NCBI GenBank assembly: GCA_963799315.1
Contig: CAWCWP010000001.1
Coordinates: 930,001-994,000 of the forward strand
DNA from: Parerythrobacter_A sp963799315
GTDB lineage: Bacteria > Pseudomonadota > Alphaproteobacteria > Sphingomonadales > Sphingomonadaceae
Direction of reading: 5' to 3'
Length of the DNA: 64,000 nt
The position numbers were made by a program, and so were the translations under genes. The notes under the pieces were generated by a model, which ran no database searches, had not been told where the DNA came from, and was given only the letters and a program-made list of their open reading frames with translations. Shown one piece after another: positions 1 through 9,832 of the stretch (the stretch's first letter is position 1; each line of letters begins with the position of its first letter).

Positions 1-1
1 C

Positions 2-385
2 GCCAACACGATCGATGCGCGTATCCTGTGGGGTACACTGAGCACGATCCCGTTCCTGTACATCGTCTATGAGCTGTTCAAAGGCTTGGGCGACGCCATC
101 GAGAAGCAGCCTGCGGACGTGCGCAAGCTGGTCAAGGATGCGCGACTGGTCACGTTTGCGTCGTGGGGCTTCTACCCGCTGGTTTACATGATTCCCTTCC
201 TGGGCATCTCCGGGTCGGCGGTGGAAACCGGGTTGCAGGTCGGCTATACGATTGCAGATATTGTCGCGAAGTGCGGCGTGGGCATCCTGATTTACGTGAT
301 TGCGGTGCGTAAATCGGCTTACGAACCGGATTTCCACGTTCCGGGCAAACTGGCCGGAACGACCGATCGGTCCCCTGCTGAATAG
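2..385 (+). CDS. Microbial (type 1) rhodopsin, C-terminal part
   Basis: This is the end of a retinal-binding seven-helix membrane protein; its start lies before the window. The frame is open from base 2. It shows helix F with the Trp-x-x-Tyr-Pro retinal-pocket pattern (SWGFYPLVYMIP) and helix G with ADIVAKCGVG, whose Lys (codon 269-271) is the Schiff-base lysine for retinal. The pattern resembles xanthorhodopsin/actinorhodopsin-like light-driven pumps. Helix C, which decides proton, chloride or sodium transport, is outside the window, so the ion is unknown. The next gene is a Brp/Blh-type oxygenase that makes retinal, which supports the call. The stop at 383-385 is followed by an AGGAGCGG ribosome-site-like sequence. 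Confidence 0.9.
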   Translation, partial: ANTIDARILWGTLSTIPFLYIVYELFKGLGDAIEKQPADVRKLVKDARLVTFASWGFYPLVYMIPFLGISGSAVETGLQVGYTIADIVAKCGVGILIYVIAVRKSAYEPDFHVPGKLAGTTDRSPAE

Positions 386-411
386 GAGCGGAATCGCTTG
401 ATGGTTGCGCC

Positions 412-1371
412 TTGACCAGCATCAAGAACAATACCGGCGCAGGAACCGCGTCTGCTCTCATGAGCAGGCGCGGTTTTTCGCGTCCTGCGAAATCTCGAAA
501 GGCATCGCGTTTCGAATTGGCGCTGCTTGCGCTTCACGCTTGCGCCGTTGCGGTTCTGGCTCTCGTGCACAGCAGCGTCTTTCCGCTCGATAGCGAAGTG
601 GCGACCTTGGTGCTGGTCGGCGTTATGGCGTTGTGCGGAATGCCGCATGGCGCGCTCGATGTGTTGCTGGCGAAACGTTTGGGGTTTGGCCGGTCACCAG
701 CTGCGCTGATACGGTTTCTGGCGTTTTATATCGCTGCTGTCGGCGCAATGCTGTTGTTGTGGTTTGCCGCACCGGCCGCAGCGCTCGGGCTGTTTCTGCT
801 GCTGTCGGCCTATCACTTCGCAGAGGACTGGGAAGGCGCCCTCGGCCCGATCGGAGGCGGTGCGATGGGCATTGTCGTGTTGAGCGCGCCGGCGTTTTTC
901 CACCAGAATGCCGTCGCCTCGATTTTCAGTTGGCTGGCGGGGGATGGCGGGGTCGGCGTGGCGGCGCTGCTTGCGGCATCGATGCCACTGCTTCTGGTGC
1001 CGGGATATTTTGCCGTTGTTCGCCTGATGTCGGGCGAGCGGCTACCGGCTGCCAAGATGGTGCTGCTGGTACTAAGCGCCGCCTTACTGCCTCCGCTCGC
1101 CTATTTCGCCGCCATGTTCTGCATCGTTCATGCACCATGGCACATGCGCGAGGTCCAGCAGCGTTTCCAGCTCGGGCCGCTGGTCGAACTCGTTCGCGCT
1201 GGCTGGGTTTGGACGCTGCTGGCCTGTCTTGTCGTCCTCGCCGTGGGCGCCATCCTTCTTGCCACCCTGCCCTCGCTTACTGCCGCCGGAACAGCCGCGC
1301 TGTTCATGGCACTGAGCGCCCTCACAGTACCGCACACCTGGCTGGTGACGCGCTTGAACGGCCGGAACTAG
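412..1371 (+). CDS. blh: Brp/Blh family beta-carotene 15,15'-dioxygenase
   Basis: This integral membrane non-haem iron enzyme cleaves beta-carotene into two retinal molecules, the chromophore of the rhodopsin just upstream. The 319-residue frame is hydrophobic throughout. It carries the family histidines in GMPHGALD (His79), YHFAEDW (His135), HAPWHM (His240 and His244) and VPHTW (His308). The start is uncertain. TTG at 412 is the longest; ATG at 460 is in frame; and ATG at 401 has a well-placed AGGAGCGG (384-391) but meets a stop after four codons. The 26-base distance to the rhodopsin suggests one transcript for apoprotein and chromophore. Confidence 0.92.
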   Translation: MTSIKNNTGAGTASALMSRRGFSRPAKSRKASRFELALLALHACAVAVLALVHSSVFPLDSEVATLVLVGVMALCGMPHGALDVLLAKRLGFGRSPAALIRFLAFYIAAVGAMLLLWFAAPAAALGLFLLLSAYHFAEDWEGALGPIGGGAMGIVVLSAPAFFHQNAVASIFSWLAGDGGVGVAALLAASMPLLLVPGYFAVVRLMSGERLPAAKMVLLVLSAALLPPLAYFAAMFCIVHAPWHMREVQQRFQLGPLVELVRAGWVWTLLACLVVLAVGAILLATLPSLTAAGTAALFMALSALTVPHTWLVTRLNGRN

Positions 1372-1449
1372 GAAGGCCGTGGCGGTCCGGTATTGCCTGT
1401 GCATTCACACAAGGCTTTGCGGTCAAGGCGATCAACGGTAGAAAAATTC

Positions 1450-2500
1450 ATGACCGAAGCGATCCTCGAACCCGATCTGCCGATCCTCGATGCGCATCAT
1501 CACCTGTGGGACTTGCGGCCCATGCTGCCCGCCTTTCCCGAACCCCGGCATCCGTTCGTGGAGACCATCGCGGGTGCGGCGCAGTACGGGTTCGAACAGC
1601 TCTCCGCCGATATGGCGACGGGTCACAACATCGTCGGCACCGTCTTTATGGAGTGCGGCGCGTTCTACCGTGCGACGGGCGACGCGGCGATGAAGCCGGT
1701 TGGCGAGGTCGAATATGTCAACGGGGTCGCGGCGCAGGGCGCGAGCGGGTTGTATGGCGCGGCCCGGCCTTGTGCGGCGATTGTCGGTCATGCGGACCTG
1801 ACGCTGGGCGATGCTGTTGCGCCAGTGCTGGATGCGCTGGTGGCGGCGGGCAACGGACGGTTCTGCGGCATCCGCCATCAGGGCGCATGGGATGCCGACC
1901 CCGCCGTGCTCGGCCCGCCTTTCCACGCACCGGAAGGGCTGTATCGTGACGATGCCTTCCGCAGCGGTTTTGCGCATCTGGGCGAGCGCGGGCTGACTTT
2001 CGATGCCTGGGTGCTGGAACCGCAGCTGGGCGATGTGCTGGACCTTGCCCGCGCCTTTCCGGACCAGCGCATCATGCTCGACCATTGTGGTACACCGCTG
2101 GGTGTAGGCCCCTATGCGGGCACGCTGGACGAAACCTTTACCCGCTGGCGTGATGCCATTCGGGCGCTGGCGAAGTGCGAGAACGTGTCGGTCAAGCTGG
2201 GCGGGCTGGCAATGCCGTTCTGCGCAATGCCGGACAGACGGCCCGGCGGCGGGTATGGGGTCGGAGGCGCTGGCGGCGATGTGGCGGCCCTATATCGAAA
2301 CCTGTATCGAGGCGTTCGGCGCCGACCGCGCGGCGTTCGAATCGAATTATCCGGTCGATCGCTGGGGCGCCAGCTATCCAGTTTTGTGGAATTCTTTCAA
2401 ACATATAACCGCCAAATACTCCGATGCGGAGAAGCGCGCGCTATATGCCGGGAACGCGATTGCATTTTACGGAATAGGCGACGCGATAAAACTGCGTTAG
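1450..2500 (+). CDS. Amidohydrolase 2 family metal-dependent hydrolase (COG3618 type)
   Basis: This is a TIM-barrel metal-dependent hydrolase of the group that includes lactonases and 2-pyrone-4,6-dicarboxylate hydrolase; the substrate cannot be read from sequence. The N-terminal metal-binding motif DAHHHLWD is at residues 14-21 from ATG 1450. Further marks are GIRHQGAW, LDHCGTP and the C-terminal FESNYPVD. The frame breaks near 2225-2265 and resumes one base later at MGSEALAAMWRPY. Removing one base gives 349 residues, normal for the family. An in-frame upstream start at 1393 exists, but ATG 1450 fits family N-termini better. Confidence 0.8.
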
Positions 2501-2561
2501 GCCTAAACTTTCCTAAACTTCCCCAAAACTTCCAAAGCCGAATTTCCTCCGGAGACACACG

Positions 2562-3531
2562 ATGCCCCTACCCGCCCCTTTCGACAAGCTGCGCCTGCCC
2601 GTCATCGGCGCGCCGCTGTTCATCGTGTCCGGCCCCGAACTGGTCATCGCGCAGTGCAAGGCCGGGGTGATCGGATCGTTTCCGGCGCTGAATGCGCGCC
2701 CGTCCGGCGTGCTGGACGAATGGCTGCACCGGATTACCGAGGAACTGGCCGCGCATAATCGCGACAATCCGGACCGGCCCGCCGCGCCCTACGCCGTCAA
2801 CCAGATCGTGCATCGCAGCAACGACCGGCTGGAAGAAGACATGGACGTATGCGCGCAAGTGGCAGGTGCCGCTGACGATCACCTCGCTCGGCGCGCGCGA
2901 GGACATTTTCGCCGGTGTGAAAGGCTGGGGCGGCATCAGCATGCACGATGTCATCAACAACCGCTTCGCCCACAAGGCCATCGAAAAAGGCGCGACCGGC
3001 CTGATACCGGTGGCGGCGGGCGCTGGTGGCCATGCCGGCACGCAGTCGCCCTTCGCGCTGATGCAGGAAATCCGCAGCTGGTTCGACGGGCTGGTCGCCC
3101 TGTCCGGTTCCATCGCGCATGGCCGCAGCGTGCTCGGCGCGCAGGCGATGGGGGCGGATTTCGCCTATATCGGCAGCCCGTGGATCGCGACCGAGGAAGC
3201 CAATGCGGACCAGGCCTACAAGGACGAGATCGTCGGCAGTGACGCGAAGGATATCGTCTACAGCAACCTGTTCACGGGCGTGCACGGCAATTATCTGCGC
3301 GGCTCCATCGAGAAGGCGGGGCTGGACCCCGACGACTTGCCGCAAAGCGACCCCAGCAAGATGAATTTCGGCTCCGGCGGCAATTCCAAGGCGAAGGCGT
3401 GGAAGGACATTTGGGGGTCGGGCCAGGGCGTCGGCATGGTCGAAGCGGTGGAACCCGTCGCGGCGCGCGTGGACCGGATGGAAGCGGAATATCGCGCGGC
3501 GCAGGGGGCGCTGGTCCAGAGAACGGCTTAA
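2562..3531 (+). CDS. Nitronate monooxygenase family (FMN-dependent)
   Basis: This is a FMN-binding TIM-barrel oxidoreductase of the nitronate monooxygenase/2-nitropropane dioxygenase family, which oxidises nitronates. Visible marks are the N-terminal PVIGAPLF, the glycine-rich flavin phosphate segment LIPVAAGAGGHAG, and GRSVLGAQAMGADFAYIGSPW near the C-terminus. The frame breaks at about 2845-2860: the N-terminal frame ends its homology at EEDMDVC and the next resumes at KWQVPLTITSLGAR. Removing one base restores a 322-residue protein of usual length. It lies 61 bases after the amidohydrolase in the same direction and may share its transcript. Confidence 0.85.
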
Positions 3532-3556
3532 GGAGCCAGGTTCAGGCGCGGACGAC

Positions 3557-4370
3557 TTAAGCCTGCTGGGCCTGGACGGTTTTGCCATCGTCGGAGGGGG
3601 CTAGTCGCAGCGTGGTGCCGTCGGGGGCCATCATGTCCTCGCTATGCTCCACGGTGCCGCGCTGGATCAGGTGGCGGGTGACGGTCTCGGCCAGTCGGGA
3701 CGCAAAGTCGCGGTCCTCGCCAAGGGTGTCGAGGACCAGCTCCTGACCGGTGAAATGCGCTCAGCCCGGTAGTGCGGATACGCCCGTCATCGGCAGGGGT
3801 CAGCGCCACCAGAAAGCGCAGCGGCAGCACACCGCGTGTCTGCCATTGCGCGATGGCGGTAAGAAACGGGGCGCGATCGCGGAGCTGGCCCGATGGCGAC
3901 CACAAGGCCGCAATGCAGTCCGGCCAGCCCGCCATGAGTGCAGCCGCGCACCCCGTCCACTGCGCCGCCACCGACAATGTGTGCGCATCGCTGTCCGGCG
4001 CGGGGCGGATAGCGACGCTGCTAGTGTTATAGGGACCGGAGATGCGGAAGATCGCGGTGTCGAACATCACGTCCGCGGCAAAGCTGTCATCGTCAGCCGC
4101 TATCTTGCGGTGCAACGTCAGATCGGTCGCTGCACCGACCACATCCGCAACGGATGCTGCATCAGGACAAGTGCCTTGCGGGAAGCGTAGCCACAGCGTC
4201 GCGCGGTCGGGCGGCACGTCGGGCAACTCGTCAGGACGAGCCGGTTCCCCTGCGCGCGGCTGCGGCGGTGTCGTGCGATCGGTAGCGATGGGGCGTCCCT
4301 GAATGTCCTCGCACACAAAGTGCCGCGCAAGTCGCGCCGCGTCGAGTGCCAGCGCAATAAAGTACTCCAT
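3557..4370 (-). CDS. Unrecognised protein, possibly DUF4261-like
   Basis: I do not recognise the family with certainty. The predicted 270-residue soluble protein starts MEYFIALALD at 4370. It has a proline-rich stretch around residues 30-55 and a C-terminal GLSAFTGQELVLDTLG that recalls the TG-x-x-x-F-x-x-x-EL pattern of DUF4261-type proteins; this resemblance is from memory only. One break near 3752 separates the last 65 codons, and removing one base gives a whole number of codons ending at TAA 3557-3559. It lies 28 bases downstream of the flavodoxin-like gene on the same strand, so the two probably form an operon divergent from recJ. Confidence 0.6.
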
Positions 4371-4398
4371 TTCGGAGCAGTCTTCCAGGATACGAATG

Positions 4399-4888
4399 CT
4401 AGAAAACGCCCATCCGCAGACCCTCTGCCAGCGCCGCGCCCAGTTCCTCGCATCGTGCAAGCTCGGCGGGCGGGCACGACTTCGCGGCCATGATACGCTC
4501 CGGCGTCTGGGCTTCGGTGTTGACGATCAACGGGTCCGCCACCCGCTTCAGCCGCCATCCGGTGACGATGCGGTCGATGTCGCGCTGTGCTCCCGTGCCG
4601 TCGGACCCCGCTGCAATCGCGGTCGCATAGGCCCGCCCCTCGATCCGCCCCAGCGCCGGGTAATAGGTGCGGTCGAACATCTCCTTCATCAGGCCGCACA
4701 TGCGTGCCGAGATTTTCCGGGCAGACGAACAGATAGGCCCCCGCCGCCAGCAGATCCTCGGCGGCGACATCCTGCACCCAGACACATCGCGCGACATCGC
4801 CTGCCCCGGCAGCGGCAGCGCGCGCCATAGCTTCCGCCGTACCGGTGCGGCTGTGCCATGCAATCAGCAGGTAAGGTGTCTCCGCCAT
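4399..4888 (-). CDS. Flavodoxin-like fold protein
   Basis: This is a 162-residue flavodoxin-fold protein. The FMN phosphate-binding loop SRTGTAEAM lies at residues 12-20, after a first beta strand (YLLIAWH). A second strand-loop reads AYLFVCPEN, then the chain continues with MKEMFDRTYYPALGRIEGRAYATAIAAGSDGTGAQRD across a frame break near 4705. Removing one base restores one frame. It may be a flavodoxin or a small NAD(P)H:flavin-type reductase, and the partner is unknown. The start MAETPYLLIA was chosen because an upstream Met adds only unrelated residues. The gene runs divergently from recJ, 84 bases away. Confidence 0.75.
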
Positions 4889-4972
4889 CGCGCTGGTCGT
4901 CCCAACGCGGCGGCGGATTGTCAATCACCACGCACTTGGCAGTGCCGCCCGCCCGCGCCTACGGTAGCGCGC

Positions 4973-6770
4973 ATGGCCACCAGAACCGTCACCCCCGTCT
5001 TCGGCGTCGAACGCTCGCTCAGCGGCAAGGCGTGGCACTGGCGCGGCGGCAATATGGAACAGGCGGACGGGGCCGCACCCGGCGCGATGGACGATATCGT
5101 CACGCAGTTGCTGCTGTCGCGCGGCGTGGATCGCAGCGACCTCGACCGCCACGCCCGCCCCACCCTGCGCGCCTTCCTGCCCGATCCTGCAATATTTCAG
5201 GATATGGACATCGCCGCCCAGCGCATCGCACAGGCGGTTCTGTCCGGCGAGCCGATGACCATCTACGGCGATTACGATGTGGATGGCGCCACCAGCGCGG
5301 CGCTGCTGATCCGGCTGGTGCGGATGCTGGGCGGCGATGCGGCGTACTATATTCCCGACCGCCTGCTGGAAGGATACGGACCGAGCGGCAGAGGCATTGG
5401 TCGAACTGGGCGAAAGCGGCTCCACGCTGATGGTGACGGTCGATTGCGGCGCGATGGCGTTTGAGGCGCTGGAGATGGCGCATCAGGCCGGCGTCGATGT
5501 GATGGTGGTCGACCATCACAAATGCGCGCACGAGCTTCCCAAGACCATTGCGCTGGTCAATCCGAACCGGCTGGATGAAAGCGCGGAGGCCGCCGGGTTC
5601 GGCCATCTCGCGGCGGTCGGCGTGGCGTTCCTGCTGGCCATCGAGATCGTGCGCGTGTTGCGCGGGCAAGGCTATTTTGCCGAGCGGGCGGAGCCGGACC
5701 TGATGTCGCTGCTAGACCTGGTGGCGCTCGGTACGGTGGCCGATGTGGCGCAGCTGCACGGTCTCAACCGCGCCTTCGTCGCGCAGGGGCTGAAAATCAT
5801 GGCGCGACGCGAGAATATCGGCATGGCGGCACTGATCGACGCGAGCCGCCTGAAACGCGCCCCGGTATGCAGCGATCTCGGCTTCGCACTCGGTCCGCGC
5901 ATCAATGCCGGCGGACGGGTTGGCGAGGCGACGCTGGGCGTGCGGCTGCTGACCACCGAGTGACGCTGCCGAGGCCGCGCGATATCGCCGCGCAGCTATC
6001 GCAGCTGAACGAGGAACGGCGCGGGGTCGAGGCGGGTGTGCAGGAAGCGGCCGAGGAACAGCTCGCCGCCCAGCACAACCGCTCGGTCATCGTGGTGTCG
6101 GGCGAAGGCTGGCATCCCGGCGTCATCGGGATCGTCGCAGGCCGGATTAAGGAAAAAACCGGCAAGCCCACCGTGGTCATCGCGCGCGATGCGAACAGCG
6201 GCGAAGGCAAGGGTTCGGCCCGCTCCATCTCCGGCGTCGATCTGGGCGCGGCGATCATCGCCGTGCGCGAAGAAGGCTTGCTGGTCGCGGGCGGCGGCCA
6301 TGCGATGGCGGCGGGGCTGACCGTGGCGGGCGACAATATCGATGCGGTTGCGGACTGGCTCGATGCGCGGCTCGCGGCGCGATGTGGCCAAGGCGCAGGG
6401 CGCGCAAAGCGTGAAGCTCGACCTCGCGCGTCGCGCCGCGCGGATTGACGCCGGAACTGGTTGAGACGCTGGAAACCGCCGGCCCCTATGGCGTCGGCTG
6501 GCCCGGCCCGAAGCTGGCTGTCGGCCCGGTGCATCTCATCAAGGCGGATATCGTCGGTACCGATCACCTGCGCATGATCGTGGGCGGGCAGGACGGCGGT
6601 TCCATCAAGGCCATCGCCTTCCGCGCGGCGGAGAGCCGACTGGGGGCAGGCGGTGCTGCATGGCGGCAAGGGGCGGCGGATTGTGGCTCGCCGGACGCGC
6701 CAAGATCGATGACTGGGGTACGCGCCCTGCTGCCGAACTGCATCTCGAGGATGCCGCCTGGGCCGACTGA
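4973..6770 (+). CDS. recJ: Single-stranded-DNA-specific exonuclease RecJ
   Basis: RecJ is a 5'-3' single-strand exonuclease of the DHH phosphoesterase family, acting in recombination and mismatch/base-excision repair. Motif I is YGDYDVDGATSAALL, motif II VTVDCG, motif III VDHH, and the DHHA1 motif GGGHAMAAG; GRINAGGRVGEA-type sequence also appears (ALGPRINAGGRVGEA). The start ATG 4973 fits the family N-terminus (TPVFGVERSLSGKAW). The frame is broken about seven times, near 5385, 5955, 5975, 6383, 6442, 6640 and 6690, each time by one extra base. Correcting them gives about 596 residues ending in the acidic AELHLEDAAWAD, a normal RecJ. I read it as intact. Confidence 0.93.
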
Positions 6771-6863
6771 GCCTGACGCAAACAATGCAAGGATGGTCTT
6801 GACCGCAATGCGGCGTCGCAACCCTAATTGCGCCGCCACGCCATCGGTTCGATGCACCGGCAT

Positions 6864-6938
6864 GGCCCCTTCGTCTAGCGGTTAGGACGCGGCCCTTTCA
6901 CGGCTGAAACACGGGTTCGATTCCCGTAGGGGTCACCA
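6864..6938 (+). tRNA. tRNA-Glu (UUC)
   Basis: The cloverleaf is complete. The acceptor GGCCCCT pairs with AGGGGTC, the D arm contains TAGCGGTTAGGA, the anticodon loop CTTTCAC carries TTC, and the T arm is CGGGTTCGATTCCCG. The 3' CCA is encoded at 6936-6938. It sits between recJ and phoR on the same strand. Confidence 0.97.
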
Positions 6939-6979
6939 CCGCAACCTGGCCCGCCATTGGTGCTGGTTCGGGCGGCATT

Positions 6980-8198
6980 TTGGCGTTAGATCGCACCCAT
7001 GCCGTTCGCGGTATCTTCCCCTGGGCGGGTCTCTGCCTCGCGATAGCGACGTGCGCATTTCTCATCTTACTGACCGGTGAACTGGCCTTGTCGCTCGTCG
7101 TGCTGCTGCTATGGTCCTGCACACTCGCCCTCGCCTATTGGAAGCCCGCCCGAAGACAAGCGGGTGGTCAAGGACAACCGGTACGATATTCGCGGGCTGA
7201 CCCGCCTGATCGAAGATTCGGTCACACCCACCCTGCTGACCGAGCGCGGGCGTATCGTAATGGCCAACGGCGCGGCGCGGCAGGTGCTGGGCAACCATGT
7301 GGTGCAGCAGGATGCGCGGGTCGCCTTTCGCCAGCCCGAGGCGGTCGCGCTGATCGATGCGGGGCACAATGGCCGCACGCAGGTCCGCGGCCTGGTGCGC
7401 CGCAGCGATGCCTGGCTGTTCCACCTGCAACAGCTCGACGCGCGTACCGCCTCATCGAATTGCTCAACCAGACGAGCGAGGCGGATATCAGCCGCGCGCA
7501 TACCGATTTCGTCGCCAATGCCAGCCACGAATTGCGCACGCCGCTCGCCTCCATCATCGGCTATGTCGAGACGCTGCTGGAAGACGGCGCGGCAAAGCAT
7601 CCCAAGGTGCGCGAGAAATTCCTCAGCACGATCCTGAAGGAAGCGAAGCCGGATGCAGGCGCTGGTCAGCGATCTCATGTCGCTGTCGCGGGTGGAGGCG
7701 GAGAAGAACGACCGCCCGGAAGAACGCGGTACAGCTTGCCACCGCTCGTGGAACGTGCCTCGCGCGATGCGGCCGGGCTGGAGCGGGCGGAGCGGCTCAA
7801 GCTGGAACTTGCGGACGTGCCCGCAATCAGGGCGATCCGCGCCAGCTCGAACAGCTGGTCCGCAATCTGGTCGACAACGCCCTGAAATACGGCGCGACGG
7901 AATCGCCGGTGACGGTCCGGCTGGATCTGGGCAGAAATGGCGAACCCGACTGATGATTGCCGATCGCGGCGATGGCATTGCGGCGGAGCATATCCCCCAC
8001 CTCACCCGCCGGTTTTATCGCACCGAGCCGGGCCGCAGCCGCGCATCGGGCGGTACCGGGCTGGGCCTCGCCATCGTGAAGCATATCGTGGAACGCCACG
8101 CGGGCCGGCTGGATATGGCCAGCAAGGAAGGCGTCGGCACCACCTTCACCGTGCGGTTCCCGATAGAGGCTGTCGAGAACACCGAAGCCAGCGCGTAA
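6980..8198 (+). CDS. phoR: Phosphate regulon sensor histidine kinase PhoR
   Basis: This is the membrane sensor kinase that phosphorylates PhoB when phosphate is scarce, in signal exchange with PstSCAB and PhoU. There are two N-terminal membrane segments (LCLAIATCAFLILLTG and LSLVVLLLWSCTLALAYW), a PAS-like region (TPTLLTERGRIVMANGAA), the H box FVANASHELRTPL with the phospho-accepting His, and ATPase boxes NLVDNALKYG, DRGDGI and GGTGLGLAIVKHI. About ten single-base shifts break the frame (for example near 7150, 7450, 7650, 7720, 7840 and 7945). The start is unsure: TTG 6980 is in frame, while ATG 6999 is near but out of frame. It heads the phosphate operon. Confidence 0.9.
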
Positions 8199-8436
8199 CG
8201 CGCGTGTCACAAATCATCCACAAGCGGGGCTGTCAACGACATCGGCCATAGGATTCGCGGGCCGGCGTGTATGGGCAAGCTATGACGCCGGATACGTGAA
8301 TCGACAGTGCGGCCGGCAACGGCCGAGTGTGGGGTGTGTGGTGACTACGAAAGCGGCGAACATCGCTTTCTGCACGATGGGATGCCGAATGGCCGCGCAA
8401 GCGGCGTCCCGCTTCCGGAGGAGGCCGGTAGCGCTA

Positions 8437-9832
8437 ATGTCCGCCGGATTGCTTTTCCTTCTGGCGATCGGGCTCGGCCTGGCCGGATGGCTCGCCGGAC
8501 GCGCGCGGGCGTGGGCCTTTCGCCGCGATGTGGGTGCGGCAAAGCTGCGTTCGCTGCCGGTCTATCACGCCTGGTATGTGGCGCTGTGGATCGCGGTGCC
8601 GGTCGTGCTGTTCGCGTTCGTCTGGGCCATTGTCGCGCCCAATCTGCGTGATGCAGTCGGTGCTGGCCTCGCCCGCCGCTGCCGACCTGCCCGCCTTCGG
8701 GTTCCAGCGCGACAACCTGTTGCGTGAAGCGCAAGCCGTCGCCACAGGTTCCGCGCTGGACGTGTTCAACGACGAGGCGCGCGCGCTGGTCGAGCCGTTT
8801 CGCGAAGCCAGTCTGCGCTACAACCTGATTGGCCTTGGCTCGTCGCCCTGGTGATCGCGTTTGCCGGCGGCGTGTTCGCGTTCCTGCGGCTGCAACCCCG
8901 ACTTCACTGCCCGCACCCGGGTCGAACGGACGGTGATGACCGTGCTGCTGCTCGCATCGCTGGTCGCGATCCTGACCACGCTGGGCATCGTCGCCAGCCT
9001 GGTGTTCGAGACGATCCGCTTCTTCAACATGGTCAATCCGCTGGATTTCCTGTTCGGCACGCAATGGAACCCCGACCCGATGAGCAGCATGGATGTCGCC
9101 GACGGCAAGCGTTACGGCGCCATCCCGCTGTTCTGGGGCACGATCTTTATCGGCGCGATCATCGCCATGATCGTCGCCATTCCGCTCGGCCTGATGAGCG
9201 CGATCTACCTGACCCAATATGCCAACCCGCGCGTGCGCACGGTATATCAAGCCAGCGCTGGAGATTCTCGCCGGGGTGCCGACGGTGGTGTATGGCTATT
9301 TCGCGGCGCTGACGGTCGCGCCCTTCATCCGCGACATGGCGCAGGCGCATCGGCATTTCGCGGCGCATCGAGCGAAAGCGCGCTTGCCGCCGGACTGGTG
9401 ATGGGCGTGATGATCATTCCCTTCGTCTCCTCGATGGCGGACGATTCCATCGCGGCGGTACCCGCCGCCATGCGCGACGGCAGCCTGGCGATGGGCGCAA
9501 CCACGCTCCGAAACGATCAAGCGCGTGCTGATCCCCGCCGCCCTGCCCGGCATCGTCGCGGGCGTCATGCTGGCCGATCAGCCGCGCCATCGGCGAAACC
9601 ATGATCGTGGTGATGGCCGCCTCCACCGCCGCCAATCTCAGCGCCAATCCGCTGGATTCGATGACGACCGTGACGGTGCAGATCGTCGCGATGCTGACCG
9701 GCGAAGCCAGCACCGAACATCATACGACGCTGAGCGCGTTTGCGCTTGGGCTTCGTGCTGTTCCTCGTCACGCTTGTGCTCAATTTCATCGCCCTGCGCG
9801 TCGTCAAGAGGTTCCGCGAAGCCTATGACTGA
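8437..9832 (+). CDS. pstC: Phosphate ABC transporter permease PstC
   Basis: PstC is an inner-membrane permease subunit of the high-affinity phosphate importer. The start ATG 8437 has a strong GGAGGAGG at 8416-8423. A long N-terminal region with two membrane segments and a periplasmic stretch precedes the typical permease core (TLGIVASLVFETIRFF, LFWGTIFIGAIIAMIVAIPLG, LEILAGVPTVVYGYFAALTVAP, VMGVMIIPFVSSMADDSI). The permease loop is RDGSLAMGAT. At least ten one-base insertions break it, near 8650, 8845-8885, 9250, 9350, 9510, 9575 and 9750. Correction gives about 461 residues, like the extended alphaproteobacterial PstC. Its stop overlaps the pstA start. Confidence 0.92.

Noticed and set aside
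8199..8436. Pho box before pstC
   Set aside because: TGTCAC and CTGTCAA lie 25 bases apart, not 11, and the flanks do not fit, so no site is claimed.
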